From Siphonobacter sp. BAB-5405 (GTDB lineage Bacteria > Bacteroidota > Bacteroidia > Cytophagales > Spirosomataceae), in the NCBI RefSeq assembly GCF_002872335.1, contig NZ_NJAG01000002.1, positions 310,001 through 374,000 of the forward strand: 64,000 nt of DNA, written 5' to 3'. Below the pieces are notes generated by a model. It searched no databases and was not told where the DNA came from. It saw only the letters and a program-made list of their open reading frames with translations. The translations under genes and the position numbers were made by a program. Shown piece by piece: positions 16,020-24,382 of this stretch; the stretch's first letter is position 1, and the number at the start of each line of letters is the position of its first letter.

Positions 16020-16961
16020 ATGAACCACCCTACTCCAATCAAACTCGAATCCATTGCGGAGGTGCACCGGTACTTAGGTTTGCCCAAGCCCCTGCATCCG
16101 CTGATTAGTTTACTGGACAATACGAATCAGCAGTTTGATACGAATAAACTTCCCCAGTATGACGTGCTGAGCTTTTATAAGATCACGTTCATCACGCAGT
16201 GCAGCGGAAAAGTCAGGTACGGTCAGGGTTATTATGATTTTGACGAAGGAAGTATGCTGTTTGCGGCTCCCAATCAACTCATGGGGCGGGATCGGGAACC
16301 GACCGATCACGCGGGGTACGCCCTGCTCATTCACCCGGACTTCCTACAGGGTTTTCCCCTTGCTTCAAAGATCCGGCAGTATGGCTTTTTCTCCTATTCC
16401 CTTACGGAAGCCCTACACCTTTCCGACCAGGAAAAAACGACGATTCTCTCCGTCTTTAAACATATGGAAGAGGAGCTAAACAGTCGGATCGATGACTTGA
16501 GCCAGGAAGTGATCATTGCTCAAATCGAGCTTCTGCTCACGTACGCTGATCGGTTTTACAGGCGTCAGTTTATCACGCGTAAACCCATCAGCCACGAGTT
16601 GCTTCCCAAACTAGAAGAGCTGCTGAATTGCTATTTTTACGACGGAACGGCCTTACGTTCGGGCATTCCTACCGTTCAGTATCTGGCTGAGCAGTTGCAC
16701 TACTCGCCTACTTATTTGAGTGATCTGCTTCGTTCGCTGACCGGACAAAATGCCCAACAGCATATTCACGGCAAACTCATTGAAATAGCCAAAGAAAAAC
16801 TGTCAGCGAGTACGTTGTCGATCAGCGAAGTAGCATATGAATTAGGTTTCGAGCATCCACAATCCTTTAGCAAATTATTCAAGATTAAAACAAACGTTTC
16901 CCCGTTGGAATTCAAACGGTTATTCGCCCGTGAAATACCTCCGGAACGTTCCGCTGGTTAG
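16020..16961 (+). CDS. AraC family regulator, paralogue A
   Basis: 313 aa. The N-terminal sensor half includes YDFDEGSMLFAAPNQLM and LLIHPDFLQGFPL; the C-terminal AraC domain includes VQYLAEQLHYSPTYLSDLLR and ISEVAYELGFEHPQSFSKLF. It is very similar along its whole length to the protein encoded at 17040-17960, for example HPLISLL, YDFDEG, LLIHPDFL and LGFEHPQSFSKLFK. AraC-SDR neighbours are common, and the regulator often controls the SDR; here the SDR lies upstream on the same strand. The effector is unknown. Confidence 0.9.
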   Translation: MNHPTPIKLESIAEVHRYLGLPKPLHPLISLLDNTNQQFDTNKLPQYDVLSFYKITFITQCSGKVRYGQGYYDFDEGSMLFAAPNQLMGRDREPTDHAGYALLIHPDFLQGFPLASKIRQYGFFSYSLTEALHLSDQEKTTILSVFKHMEEELNSRIDDLSQEVIIAQIELLLTYADRFYRRQFITRKPISHELLPKLEELLNCYFYDGTALRSGIPTVQYLAEQLHYSPTYLSDLLRSLTGQNAQQHIHGKLIEIAKEKLSASTLSISEVAYELGFEHPQSFSKLFKIKTNVSPLEFKRLFAREIPPERSAG

Positions 16962-17039
16962 CTTAGGGATTGTTAGGAAGTTGACGCTTGTACGGACCAG
17001 CATTACGCTGATTTTCAATTCACTTTTCTACCACCAGCT

Positions 17040-17960
17040 TCAATTAAAACTTGCTCTGAATTCCAGTGGCGACAGATTAGTTTTTGATTTAAACAGCTTG
17101 CTGAACGACTGCGGGTGTTCAAATCCCAGTTGATAGGCGATCTCTCCTACCGTCAGGTTACTGAGGGTGAGTATTTCCTTCGCTTTTTCAATCAGCTTCA
17201 AATGAATATGTTGCTGGGTATTATGACCCGTTAGCGTACGCAACATATCGCCGAGGTAGCGGGGTGATACATTCAGTTGCTCCGCCAGAAAATGAACGGT
17301 CGGCAAGCCCTGTAATAAAGCCGTTTTATCGTTGAAATACTGGTGCAAAATCCGGTCTAACTGTTCCAGCAGGGCGTTGTTGAGGGGCTTCCGGGTAATA
17401 AACTGGCGTTTGTGAAATCGCTGACTATAGTTCAGCAGCAATTCCAGTAGGGAGATCAGTACATCCTGACTGACATCGTCAATGGACGTTTCCAGTTCGT
17501 CACTAATATTCCGGGCAATGGATGTGATGATGGTTTTTTCCTTATCAGAGAGGTGGAGCGACTCGTTGACCGCGTACGAGAAAAACCCGTAGTTTTTGAT
17601 TCTGGTATCCAGCGGATAGTTCCGTAAAAAATCGGGATGAATCAGCAGCGTAAAGCCCATCGTCGCCACGGACGTTTCAACGGCGGACAGGGGCTGCCCC
17701 GGTGCAGTAAAAAACAGTCCTCCTTCGTCGAAGTCGTAAGTAGTCTGACCATATCTCATCGAACACCCCGCCGACGCATTGAAGGTAATATGGTAGAAGT
17801 CCATCAAAAACGTGGGTGTCAGCATTGCCGCAGTCAGCTGGACTTTGCTATACTCCAGCAAACTGATCAGCGGGTGACTGGGCTGCGGCAAACCAAACGT
17901 CCGGTGTAAGTCGGAGATGGAATGGAAGACGCGTGGTTTAGGCTTAAGTTCCCCTTTCAT
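17040..17960 (-). CDS. AraC family regulator, paralogue B
   Basis: 306 aa, a clear paralogue of the protein at 16020-16961, sharing both the sensor half (HPLISLLEYS, YDFDEGGLFFTAPG, LLIHPDFLRNYPL) and the AraC DNA-binding half (VHFLAEQLNVSPRYLGDMLR, VGEIAYQLGFEHPQSFSKLF). It is convergent with paralogue A, with 78 bp between stops. An SDR gene lies 68 bp upstream on the same strand, probably in one unit or as the regulated target. I see no terminator between the two AraC genes. Confidence 0.9.
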   Translation of the reverse strand: MKGELKPKPRVFHSISDLHRTFGLPQPSHPLISLLEYSKVQLTAAMLTPTFLMDFYHITFNASAGCSMRYGQTTYDFDEGGLFFTAPGQPLSAVETSVATMGFTLLIHPDFLRNYPLDTRIKNYGFFSYAVNESLHLSDKEKTIITSIARNISDELETSIDDVSQDVLISLLELLLNYSQRFHKRQFITRKPLNNALLEQLDRILHQYFNDKTALLQGLPTVHFLAEQLNVSPRYLGDMLRTLTGHNTQQHIHLKLIEKAKEILTLSNLTVGEIAYQLGFEHPQSFSKLFKSKTNLSPLEFRASFN

Positions 17961-18028
17961 GGTTTGATAACTAGAGGTCGATACTTCGGTGTAACCCGAA
18001 ATACCGACCCAGTAATTCCTGAATCCAA

Positions 18029-18844
18029 TTAAATTTTAGTAATCATTTGCCTGATTCCTTCCCGGAAGGCCTCGTCCCCCACAGCCAGCCGCTGGGCATA
18101 CAAGGCTTTGGCGTCTTCGCCGCACACGTACCGCAACGTATTCGTTCCATCAGTAGCGGCTTCGTAGACCACTTCCGCGATCTGCTCGGCCGTAGAACCG
18201 TTGGGACTAGACGTGATGGCCGTCATAAACTTGTGCAACAGCGTATCGTAATCCGGATGCGAGGCCATCACGGATCGGTTCTGGATTTCGGTGGCTACCA
18301 TACCGGGTTCAATGGTTTTAATACCGATTCCCAAGGCGTTTAATTCAAACGACAGGCTTTCGCTCCAGCCTTCCAGGGCCCATTTGCTGGCGTCGTACAT
18401 GGAACTTACCGGAAAGCCCATCAAACCAGCCGACGAGCCAGTCGTAATGAACAGGCCGCTTTTTCGTTCCCGGAAATACGGAATGAACGCCTGCGTCACC
18501 CGAACTACGCCCAGAAAATTAGTATCCATCTGCCGAACCAGCTCCTCATCGGGGATGGCCTCCAAGGCTCCCAGCAAGGCGTATCCGGCATTGTTGAACA
18601 CGACGTCAATGTCGCCCAGTGCCAGGGCCTGCTGGGTCGTTGCTTTGATCTGTTCGGGATTGGTTACGTCCAGCGGCAGCAGCGTCACCTGATCGAGTTG
18701 CGTTAGCTCCTGCTCCAGTTCCGGCTTACGCATGGTCGCAATGACCTTCCAGCCTTTACTCGCGAATAATTTTGCCGTAGCCTTACCAATCCCCGCCGAA
18801 GCACCCGTAATAAAAATCGTCTTTGTCATTTCTTTTTGTTTCAT
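18029..18844 (-). CDS. Classical short-chain dehydrogenase/reductase
   Basis: 271 aa. Cofactor loop TGASAGIG, NNAG at about residue 95, catalytic Ser in TTGSSAG and the YDASK Tyr/Lys motif are all intact. PGMVATEIQN is the expected substrate-loop region. It is probably an NADP-dependent oxidoreductase acting on a small carbonyl compound; its substrate cannot be read from sequence. Start may be the ATG at 18844 or the one at 18829, which has an AAAAGAA stretch before it. It is followed by AraC paralogue B on the same strand. Confidence 0.88.
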   Translation of the reverse strand: MKQKEMTKTIFITGASAGIGKATAKLFASKGWKVIATMRKPELEQELTQLDQVTLLPLDVTNPEQIKATTQQALALGDIDVVFNNAGYALLGALEAIPDEELVRQMDTNFLGVVRVTQAFIPYFRERKSGLFITTGSSAGLMGFPVSSMYDASKWALEGWSESLSFELNALGIGIKTIEPGMVATEIQNRSVMASHPDYDTLLHKFMTAITSSPNGSTAEQIAEVVYEAATDGTNTLRYVCGEDAKALYAQRLAVGDEAFREGIRQMITKI

Positions 18845-18938
18845 CTTTCGAAAGACAAAGCTCCGCTACCTACCGTTTGGGCTTGTAGTAAAATTGGAGA
18901 ATCCTGTAGCCAAAATGGTACGAACCCTTAGAAAAGAT

Positions 18939-18974
18939 CAGGCCCCGGAATGTCCGAAGACTCCCCGGGGCCTG
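18939..18974 (-). terminator. Intrinsic terminator of the SusC-SusD-ThuA operon
   Basis: GC-rich 10-bp stem (18939-18948 / 18965-18974), 5 bp after the stop of the ThuA fusion gene. On the minus strand it is followed by ATCTTTTCT. Confidence 0.75.
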
Positions 18975-18979
18975 AAGCG

Positions 18980-21900
18980 TTAGTTGGAAGCGAGAAAATT
19001 AATTTTATTGAAGGCAAACAAGGGTTTCTGCCCCGCAGATGGATTTTTGAAGACAAAGTATAGGGGGTGGATACCCGTCATCTCCTGCCGGAGCGGGATC
19101 TTCAATTCGCCCTTATTATCCTGAGGCACCTCCACTTCTCCTACCAAGGGCCCCGTGGGTGAATCGAGGTGTACGGCTAAGACGCCCCCAGCAAATCGCT
19201 CTTTGGAAGCAATGACGGACGTCGTAATCTCCTTCACGGAGGTCAGGTCAATCCCCTTGTACAGCAGATAACTGCCGGATTTCAGGCCAATTGCGTAAGG
19301 AACTTTAGGCGTAATCTCGTACACCACTACTTCACTTTTTCCATCCGCCGCTCCGGCTTCCAGGTACGGCGAACGCAAGGCGAGTGTGGATGAGTTGGTC
19401 AGGGGACCGATCAGTCCGTTTCCTTTGTCGGTGTAACTGGCCGTCAGTACGTACGAACCGTCCTTTTTCTGCGATACGGGCTTGTACTGGCCCGCTACGG
19501 GTTGCCGATTCACGGGCTTTCGACTCGCCAGCGAAAGAATGTACCGAACCATGTCCAGGGCTTCCTCTTCTTTGAGCTGGGGGTGAGCACTCATGGCCTG
19601 TTCGCCCCATACGCCCCCACCACCGGCGATTACTTTACTGGCCAGCTTCCGCTCGGCCTGGGCATTGCCCCGGTATTTCTTGGCTACATCCATATACGAA
19701 GGACCCACTGATTTTTTATCCACCGCGTGGCAGGCCTTACAGTCACTTAAGTCAATCAATCGTTTGCCCGTCGAAGCTCCCGTATTGGCCTGATGGCCCT
19801 GAGCCAGCATGGTTTTATCAAAGCCTTCGAGATAGTCGATGGTAACGGTCACCTCGTCTTCGGTAATGCCCTGCTGGATTTTCCCATCCTCCTTGTCGCT
19901 CACGTTGACCGCGTACGTAATAGGCTGATCGGGAAAGTAGAAGGTTTTGTTGCCTTTTAACACAATTTCCACCTGAGGTTCAGCATTGCCTACCTTGATG
20001 GTGAGGTTGGTCGTCGCTGAATTTCCCAGTCGGTCGCTTACTTTTAGCGTAACGGGATACGTACCCGGCTTCTGAAAGGTAACGCTTGGGGTAACGGTTT
20101 TTTGCCGGGGGATTCCGCCGCCAAAATTCCAGTCGTACGTCAAAGCATCGCCGTCGTAATCGATGGACTCGCGGGCATCGAACTTCACCGTCAACGGGGC
20201 GGCTCCGTTTAGCTTACTAGCGATGGCTTTCGCTACGGGCTTGCGGTTTCCGGTGTTGTAGGTGATTCGGGATAGTCGGGCATCGGCATTGGCCGTAAAC
20301 CACTGCTGACCGTATTCAATCGTATACAAAGAGCCGTCCTTGGCAAACTGCATATCGATGACGTGCGAAAACTTCGTGTTCGGCATGAACGTTTCCATGG
20401 ATACGTAATCGCCGTTGGGATTCATGGTTACCGGGTGAATCCAGTCCCGCGTCCAGTCGTAGGCAAACAACTTACCGTCGTAGTACCGGGGAAACTTAAC
20501 CGCCGTTTCGGGATAGTCGTCGTAATAATACACCGGACCGGCCATGGCGTTTCGGGCTCCTTTGCCCACAATGGGGCCGAATTCGGGAGAATCCGCGTAG
20601 GGATAGTAGATAAAGGCCTTCTGAGCCGCTGGCAATTCTTTCAGGCCCGTATTATGGGGTGAATCATTGATGGGAATTGCCGGGTCAAACAAGGCTTTCG
20701 TTGTACTATCTCCGAAACTACGGGACCGGTAAGGGCGGTTGTCGGCGACAAACAGCGGCCAGCCGAAGTTTCCGGCTTTACGAGCCTGATTTACTTCATC
20801 GTGCCCGCGGGGACCGAACTGTTCGCTATTCTGACCCGCGTCCGGACCCACCTCCCCCCAGTAGAGGTAATTGGTACGTTGATCCACCGCAATGCGATAC
20901 GGATTTCGGTTCCCCATGACGTAAATTTCAGGACGGGCTTTCTCCGTTCCCGCAGCAAATAAGTTTCCCTCGGGAATGGTATACGTACCATTCGGCTCGG
21001 GATGAATACGCAGGATTTTACCCCGTAAGTCATTGGTGTTGGCAGACGTATACCGGGCATCCCAACCGCTGCGTTCGGCCCGTTCGTCCATCGGAGCGTA
21101 GCCGTTGGAGTTGAAAGGATTGGTATCATCGCCCGTCGACAGGTATAAATTCCCTTTCCGATCCCAGGCAATCGATCCGCCCGTGTGGCAACAGCCCGTC
21201 CGTTTGACGGGCACGGTTAAGAGTACTTTCTCCGTATTCATCATGACCGTATCGCGACCTTCGTCGTACACAAAGCGGGAAAGGTGCTGAGCGGTATCGG
21301 CGGGCGTGTTTCCGGTACTGGGGGAATAATAGACGTAAATCCATTTATTCTGCCTGAAATCAGGGTCGATGTTAAGTCCCATCAGGCCGTATTCAAACTT
21401 GGTATACACCGGAAAGTTCGCGACGGTTTTAATCGTTTTTTTGCCGGGATCGTACAGCTTCAAGGCTCCTTTTCGTTCCGCAAAAAGCACCTTCCCGTTG
21501 TCCAGCACGGCTAGTTCCGTAGGTTCATCCAGACCCGCCTTCAACACTTCGTGCACAAAGCGGTTTTCCTCGGGATACGGGTGCGTGTGGGCCTTTTTAT
21601 AGTCCAACTGACTCGACCAGACCGATTCAATCCCGCCCATGATGTGCTGTAGAAAAAGCGTATCGCTGAAGGATTCATCCGTATGACCGCCTCCCGTATA
21701 AAAGGATTTACCACCATCAAAATCCCGGTGCCAGATGAACGGGTGATTGTCGCCGTTCTTGCCTCCCTTGTAGGTTTTCTCGTCCAGGTTGCCCAGTACT
21801 TTAATTTCGGGGACAATGCTCTTGTAGTTATACCATTCATCGTATCGCTTCCAGCGTTTGGGGAGCATTTTGGTGGACGGATGGCTGGAATCCAGGATTT

Positions 21901-22405
21901 CAATCTCCGCGTTCTGCTGCTGCGGGTGACTCAGAAAGTAGGCCCCGACCAGCTGATTGTACCAGGGCCAGTCATGCTCCGTATCCGCCGCCGCGTGAAT
22001 ACCGGCATAGCCGCCCCCCGCCTGAATGTACCGCTCAAAAGCGGCCTTCTGCGAGGCGTCGAGAATCGTACCCGTGGTACTTAAAAAGACTACGGCGTTG
22101 TACCGTTTGAGGTTGGATTCCTCAAAGGCCGTCGCATTTTCTGTCGTATCTACCAGAAATCCCCGCTCCTTGCCCAGCTTGAGCAGAGCTTTTTTACCCG
22201 CCGGAATGGACGCGTGACGAAATCCCGATGTTTTCGAAAACACCAGAATCCGCTTGGTACTGGCCGACGGTGACGCTGTCTTGACGGCGGCTTTTTTAGT
22301 TGTCTGGGCAACCAGCAGGGTTGCGGGAAGGCAGACGGCCCAAAGGGCCAGTAACACCCCTTTTTTACGTCGGCCTATCCAGAAGTTTAGCTTGATGAGA
22401 TTCAT
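18980..22405 (-). CDS. Exported ThuA / sugar dehydrogenase / PKD / cytochrome c multidomain protein
   Basis: About 1141 aa with a signal peptide (LALWAVCLPATLLVAQ). Domains in order: ThuA-like glutamine-amidotransferase fold (about 50-270; ILVFSKTSGFRHASIP, GGGYAGIHAAADTEHDW); PQQ-type glucose/sorbosone dehydrogenase propeller (about 285-730; EYGLMGLNIDPDF, GKILRIHPEPNGTY); PKD domain (about 745-835; VKFDARESIDYDGDALTYDW); c-type cytochrome with CKACH (889-893) and probable axial Met938; and a C-terminal beta-sandwich resembling CBM6. Such fusions are common in Bacteroidota. A periplasmic, electron-transferring sugar oxidation is plausible, with electrons passing to the attached haem, but PQQ use is inference. 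The gene is third in the SusC-SusD operon. The ATG at 22405 is preferred over an upstream TTG. Confidence 0.85.
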   Translation of the reverse strand: MNLIKLNFWIGRRKKGVLLALWAVCLPATLLVAQTTKKAAVKTASPSASTKRILVFSKTSGFRHASIPAGKKALLKLGKERGFLVDTTENATAFEESNLKRYNAVVFLSTTGTILDASQKAAFERYIQAGGGYAGIHAAADTEHDWPWYNQLVGAYFLSHPQQQNAEIEILDSSHPSTKMLPKRWKRYDEWYNYKSIVPEIKVLGNLDEKTYKGGKNGDNHPFIWHRDFDGGKSFYTGGGHTDESFSDTLFLQHIMGGIESVWSSQLDYKKAHTHPYPEENRFVHEVLKAGLDEPTELAVLDNGKVLFAERKGALKLYDPGKKTIKTVANFPVYTKFEYGLMGLNIDPDFRQNKWIYVYYSPSTGNTPADTAQHLSRFVYDEGRDTVMMNTEKVLLTVPVKRTGCCHTGGSIAWDRKGNLYLSTGDDTNPFNSNGYAPMDERAERSGWDARYTSANTNDLRGKILRIHPEPNGTYTIPEGNLFAAGTEKARPEIYVMGNRNPYRIAVDQRTNYLYWGEVGPDAGQNSEQFGPRGHDEVNQARKAGNFGWPLFVADNRPYRSRSFGDSTTKALFDPAIPINDSPHNTGLKELPAAQKAFIYYPYADSPEFGPIVGKGARNAMAGPVYYYDDYPETAVKFPRYYDGKLFAYDWTRDWIHPVTMNPNGDYVSMETFMPNTKFSHVIDMQFAKDGSLYTIEYGQQWFTANADARLSRITYNTGNRKPVAKAIASKLNGAAPLTVKFDARESIDYDGDALTYDWNFGGGIPRQKTVTPSVTFQKPGTYPVTLKVSDRLGNSATTNLTIKVGNAEPQVEIVLKGNKTFYFPDQPITYAVNVSDKEDGKIQQGITEDEVTVTIDYLEGFDKTMLAQGHQANTGASTGKRLIDLSDCKACHAVDKKSVGPSYMDVAKKYRGNAQAERKLASKVIAGGGGVWGEQAMSAHPQLKEEEALDMVRYILSLASRKPVNRQPVAGQYKPVSQKKDGSYVLTASYTDKGNGLIGPLTNSSTLALRSPYLEAGAADGKSEVVVYEITPKVPYAIGLKSGSYLLYKGIDLTSVKEITTSVIASKERFAGGVLAVHLDSPTGPLVGEVEVPQDNKGELKIPLRQEMTGIHPLYFVFKNPSAGQKPLFAFNKINFLASN

Positions 22406-22509
22406 GACCAATAAGAATGAAGAATGAGATAAGGATTTCGCTTCATTTTTCCATTAGACACTTTCATACGAAGCGTTTAAGAGAAAAACTACTTAGCACC
22501 TGGCAAAGC

Positions 22510-22542
22510 GAGGCCTTCCATCCCAGAAGAATGAAAGGCCTC
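22510..22542 (-). terminator. Hairpin between susD-like gene and ThuA fusion gene
   Basis: 8-bp stem GAGGCCTT/AAGGCCTC with a further partly paired CAT/ATG, 9 bp after the SusD stop. No T-run follows, so it may reduce rather than stop transcription into the ThuA gene, or stabilise the susCD mRNA. Confidence 0.45.
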
Positions 22543-22551
22543 CCCTGACGC

Positions 22552-24369
22552 TTAGTATCCCGGATTCTGTTTGATGCCTGGGTTCTGATCCAGGACGTTC
22601 TGCGGAATCGGATTCATGTACTGCTTCTTGTCGAATTTCACCGTGTACTTCTTCTCAGGTTCGATGGTGTACACCCAAACCCCTGAATTATTCGCGGGTA
22701 CGGAATTCCGAATGACCATGTTATGACGGGGTTTGCCCATCACCTCCTCGGCCTTGGCCAGGCGTTTGTTGTCGAGGAAGCGTTTGTCTTCGAAACACAA
22801 CTCCACCCTTCTTTCCCGGTAAATGGCTTCCCGCATCTGATCTTTGGTTAAGCCCTGCGGTAAGGGAGCCAGTTCGGAGCGAGCCCGGATTTTGTTGATG
22901 GCATCGTATACGCCTCCATCGGGACCGGTAGCTTCGTTCTGGGCTTCAGCGTAGTTGAGCAGTACTTCGGCATAGCGATAGAAAATGTAGTTCTGGCCAC
23001 TAGCATCATTGCCGGGAGCGGCGTCAGGATTGAGCCGTTTTTTCTGGTAATAGCCCGAATCGCCCACGTCCGTTTTACCCGCCAGGTCAATCTGATTGGT
23101 ACGGTCAGGGTTCGGTAACGTCAAATCGATACGGGTGTAGATCGTATCCGCCCGGGGCATCCAGTCCAGTTTGTAGGGAGCTCCATCGTACACAATGAAA
23201 TCATAAAACCGCTTCTCCCGGTTGACGTAGGGGTTTTGCGGATTATAGCCCGAGGTAGGATCCGTAATGGGTTTACCGTTCGCCATCGCAAACTGATCCA
23301 CCAGTTCCTGCGTCGGATTGTAGTTTCCCCAGGAACGGTACTCGCCCAGCACGTAGGTTGGGCCGCCCCGGCTTTCGTAACTGCCTCCCATATTCGCCAC
23401 GTTCGCTACCACCTGACGATCCCAGATTACTTCCGAGTTGTACTCATTCGCCGTACGCCAGAGGTTTTTCAAATCCGGAAACAGGTTGTAGTTTTTGCCA
23501 TTTCCGTATGCATCAATAAAGGCTTTGTTCGTAGCCGCCGCTTTAGCCCAGCGGGAAGGGTCGTAATTGCCGAAATGGACAAACTTTCCCGGATCGGATA
23601 AATAAGGCGTCGCGGTGTTGAACAACGGACTCGCCGCGAAAAGCTCTATCCAGCCTTTCAAAGCCAGGGCCGCTCCGAGGGTTGCCCGTCCGGCATCGCG
23701 TTGGGAGAGGCTGTACTTCACGTCCAGGTTCCCATTTTTTACCACCTGATCGAGTTCACTGACGATAAAATTATACGTATCGGCAAAGGTTTCTCTGGGC
23801 TTTTGTAATTGCTCGGTGCTCATTTTGGTGCGATCCAGCGGTTCCGTCAAAATGGGCAGGCCGCCGATGTGCACGAAAAATTCGCTGTAGAAAAAGGCCC
23901 GCAGGAACCGGGCTTCGTCCATGCGTTTATTGTAATAGGCTTCCGAGTAATTGGCTTTGTTTTCCGTAATCTTCTGGATGAACGTATTCACCTTCCGGAT
24001 TTTCACGAAAAAATTCTCCCAGGTGTAGCCGTACGTAGGCCCGTGCGTACCTCCCCAGGGGTTATCGGTACTGGTTGAGGGAACGATCGTGATGCCGATT
24101 CGCCAGTTGGCGGCCGTGTAGTAATGACTGATGTTGTAGTCATCCGTATAGTAATCAAGGCTCTCGGTTTGATTGAGCTTATTCGGAATCTGACTATAGA
24201 CATCATTCAGGAAAACGTCCGCGTTGGTTTCCGACTCCCACTGCGTCAAATCCGTTAAATTGGCTTTATTGACGTTCTCCAGAAACTTATCCGTTTCGCA
24301 CGACATGGGCAGGGTAAGCACCAACAGGCTCAGTCCAAGTACCCTTGCATTGGTAAGGAAGCGATTCAT
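22552..24369 (-). CDS. SusD/RagB family outer-membrane glycan-binding lipoprotein
   Basis: 605 aa. Lipoprotein signal MNRFLTNARVLGLSLLVLTL ends in the lipobox PMSC. TPR-rich SusD hallmarks follow: ARFLRAFFYSEFFVHIGGLPI and, near the C-terminus, YAEVLLNYAEAQNEA, IRARSELAPLPQ and YRERRVELCFEDKRFLDNKR. SusD proteins sit on the cell surface and cap the SusC channel to deliver oligosaccharides. The gene begins 13 bp after its SusC partner. The ligand is not predictable from sequence; the neighbouring ThuA/dehydrogenase protein suggests a sugar other than xylan. Confidence 0.93.
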   Translation of the reverse strand: MNRFLTNARVLGLSLLVLTLPMSCETDKFLENVNKANLTDLTQWESETNADVFLNDVYSQIPNKLNQTESLDYYTDDYNISHYYTAANWRIGITIVPSTSTDNPWGGTHGPTYGYTWENFFVKIRKVNTFIQKITENKANYSEAYYNKRMDEARFLRAFFYSEFFVHIGGLPILTEPLDRTKMSTEQLQKPRETFADTYNFIVSELDQVVKNGNLDVKYSLSQRDAGRATLGAALALKGWIELFAASPLFNTATPYLSDPGKFVHFGNYDPSRWAKAAATNKAFIDAYGNGKNYNLFPDLKNLWRTANEYNSEVIWDRQVVANVANMGGSYESRGGPTYVLGEYRSWGNYNPTQELVDQFAMANGKPITDPTSGYNPQNPYVNREKRFYDFIVYDGAPYKLDWMPRADTIYTRIDLTLPNPDRTNQIDLAGKTDVGDSGYYQKKRLNPDAAPGNDASGQNYIFYRYAEVLLNYAEAQNEATGPDGGVYDAINKIRARSELAPLPQGLTKDQMREAIYRERRVELCFEDKRFLDNKRLAKAEEVMGKPRHNMVIRNSVPANNSGVWVYTIEPEKKYTVKFDKKQYMNPIPQNVLDQNPGIKQNPGY

Positions 24370-24382
24370 CGTATAGGTTCAG

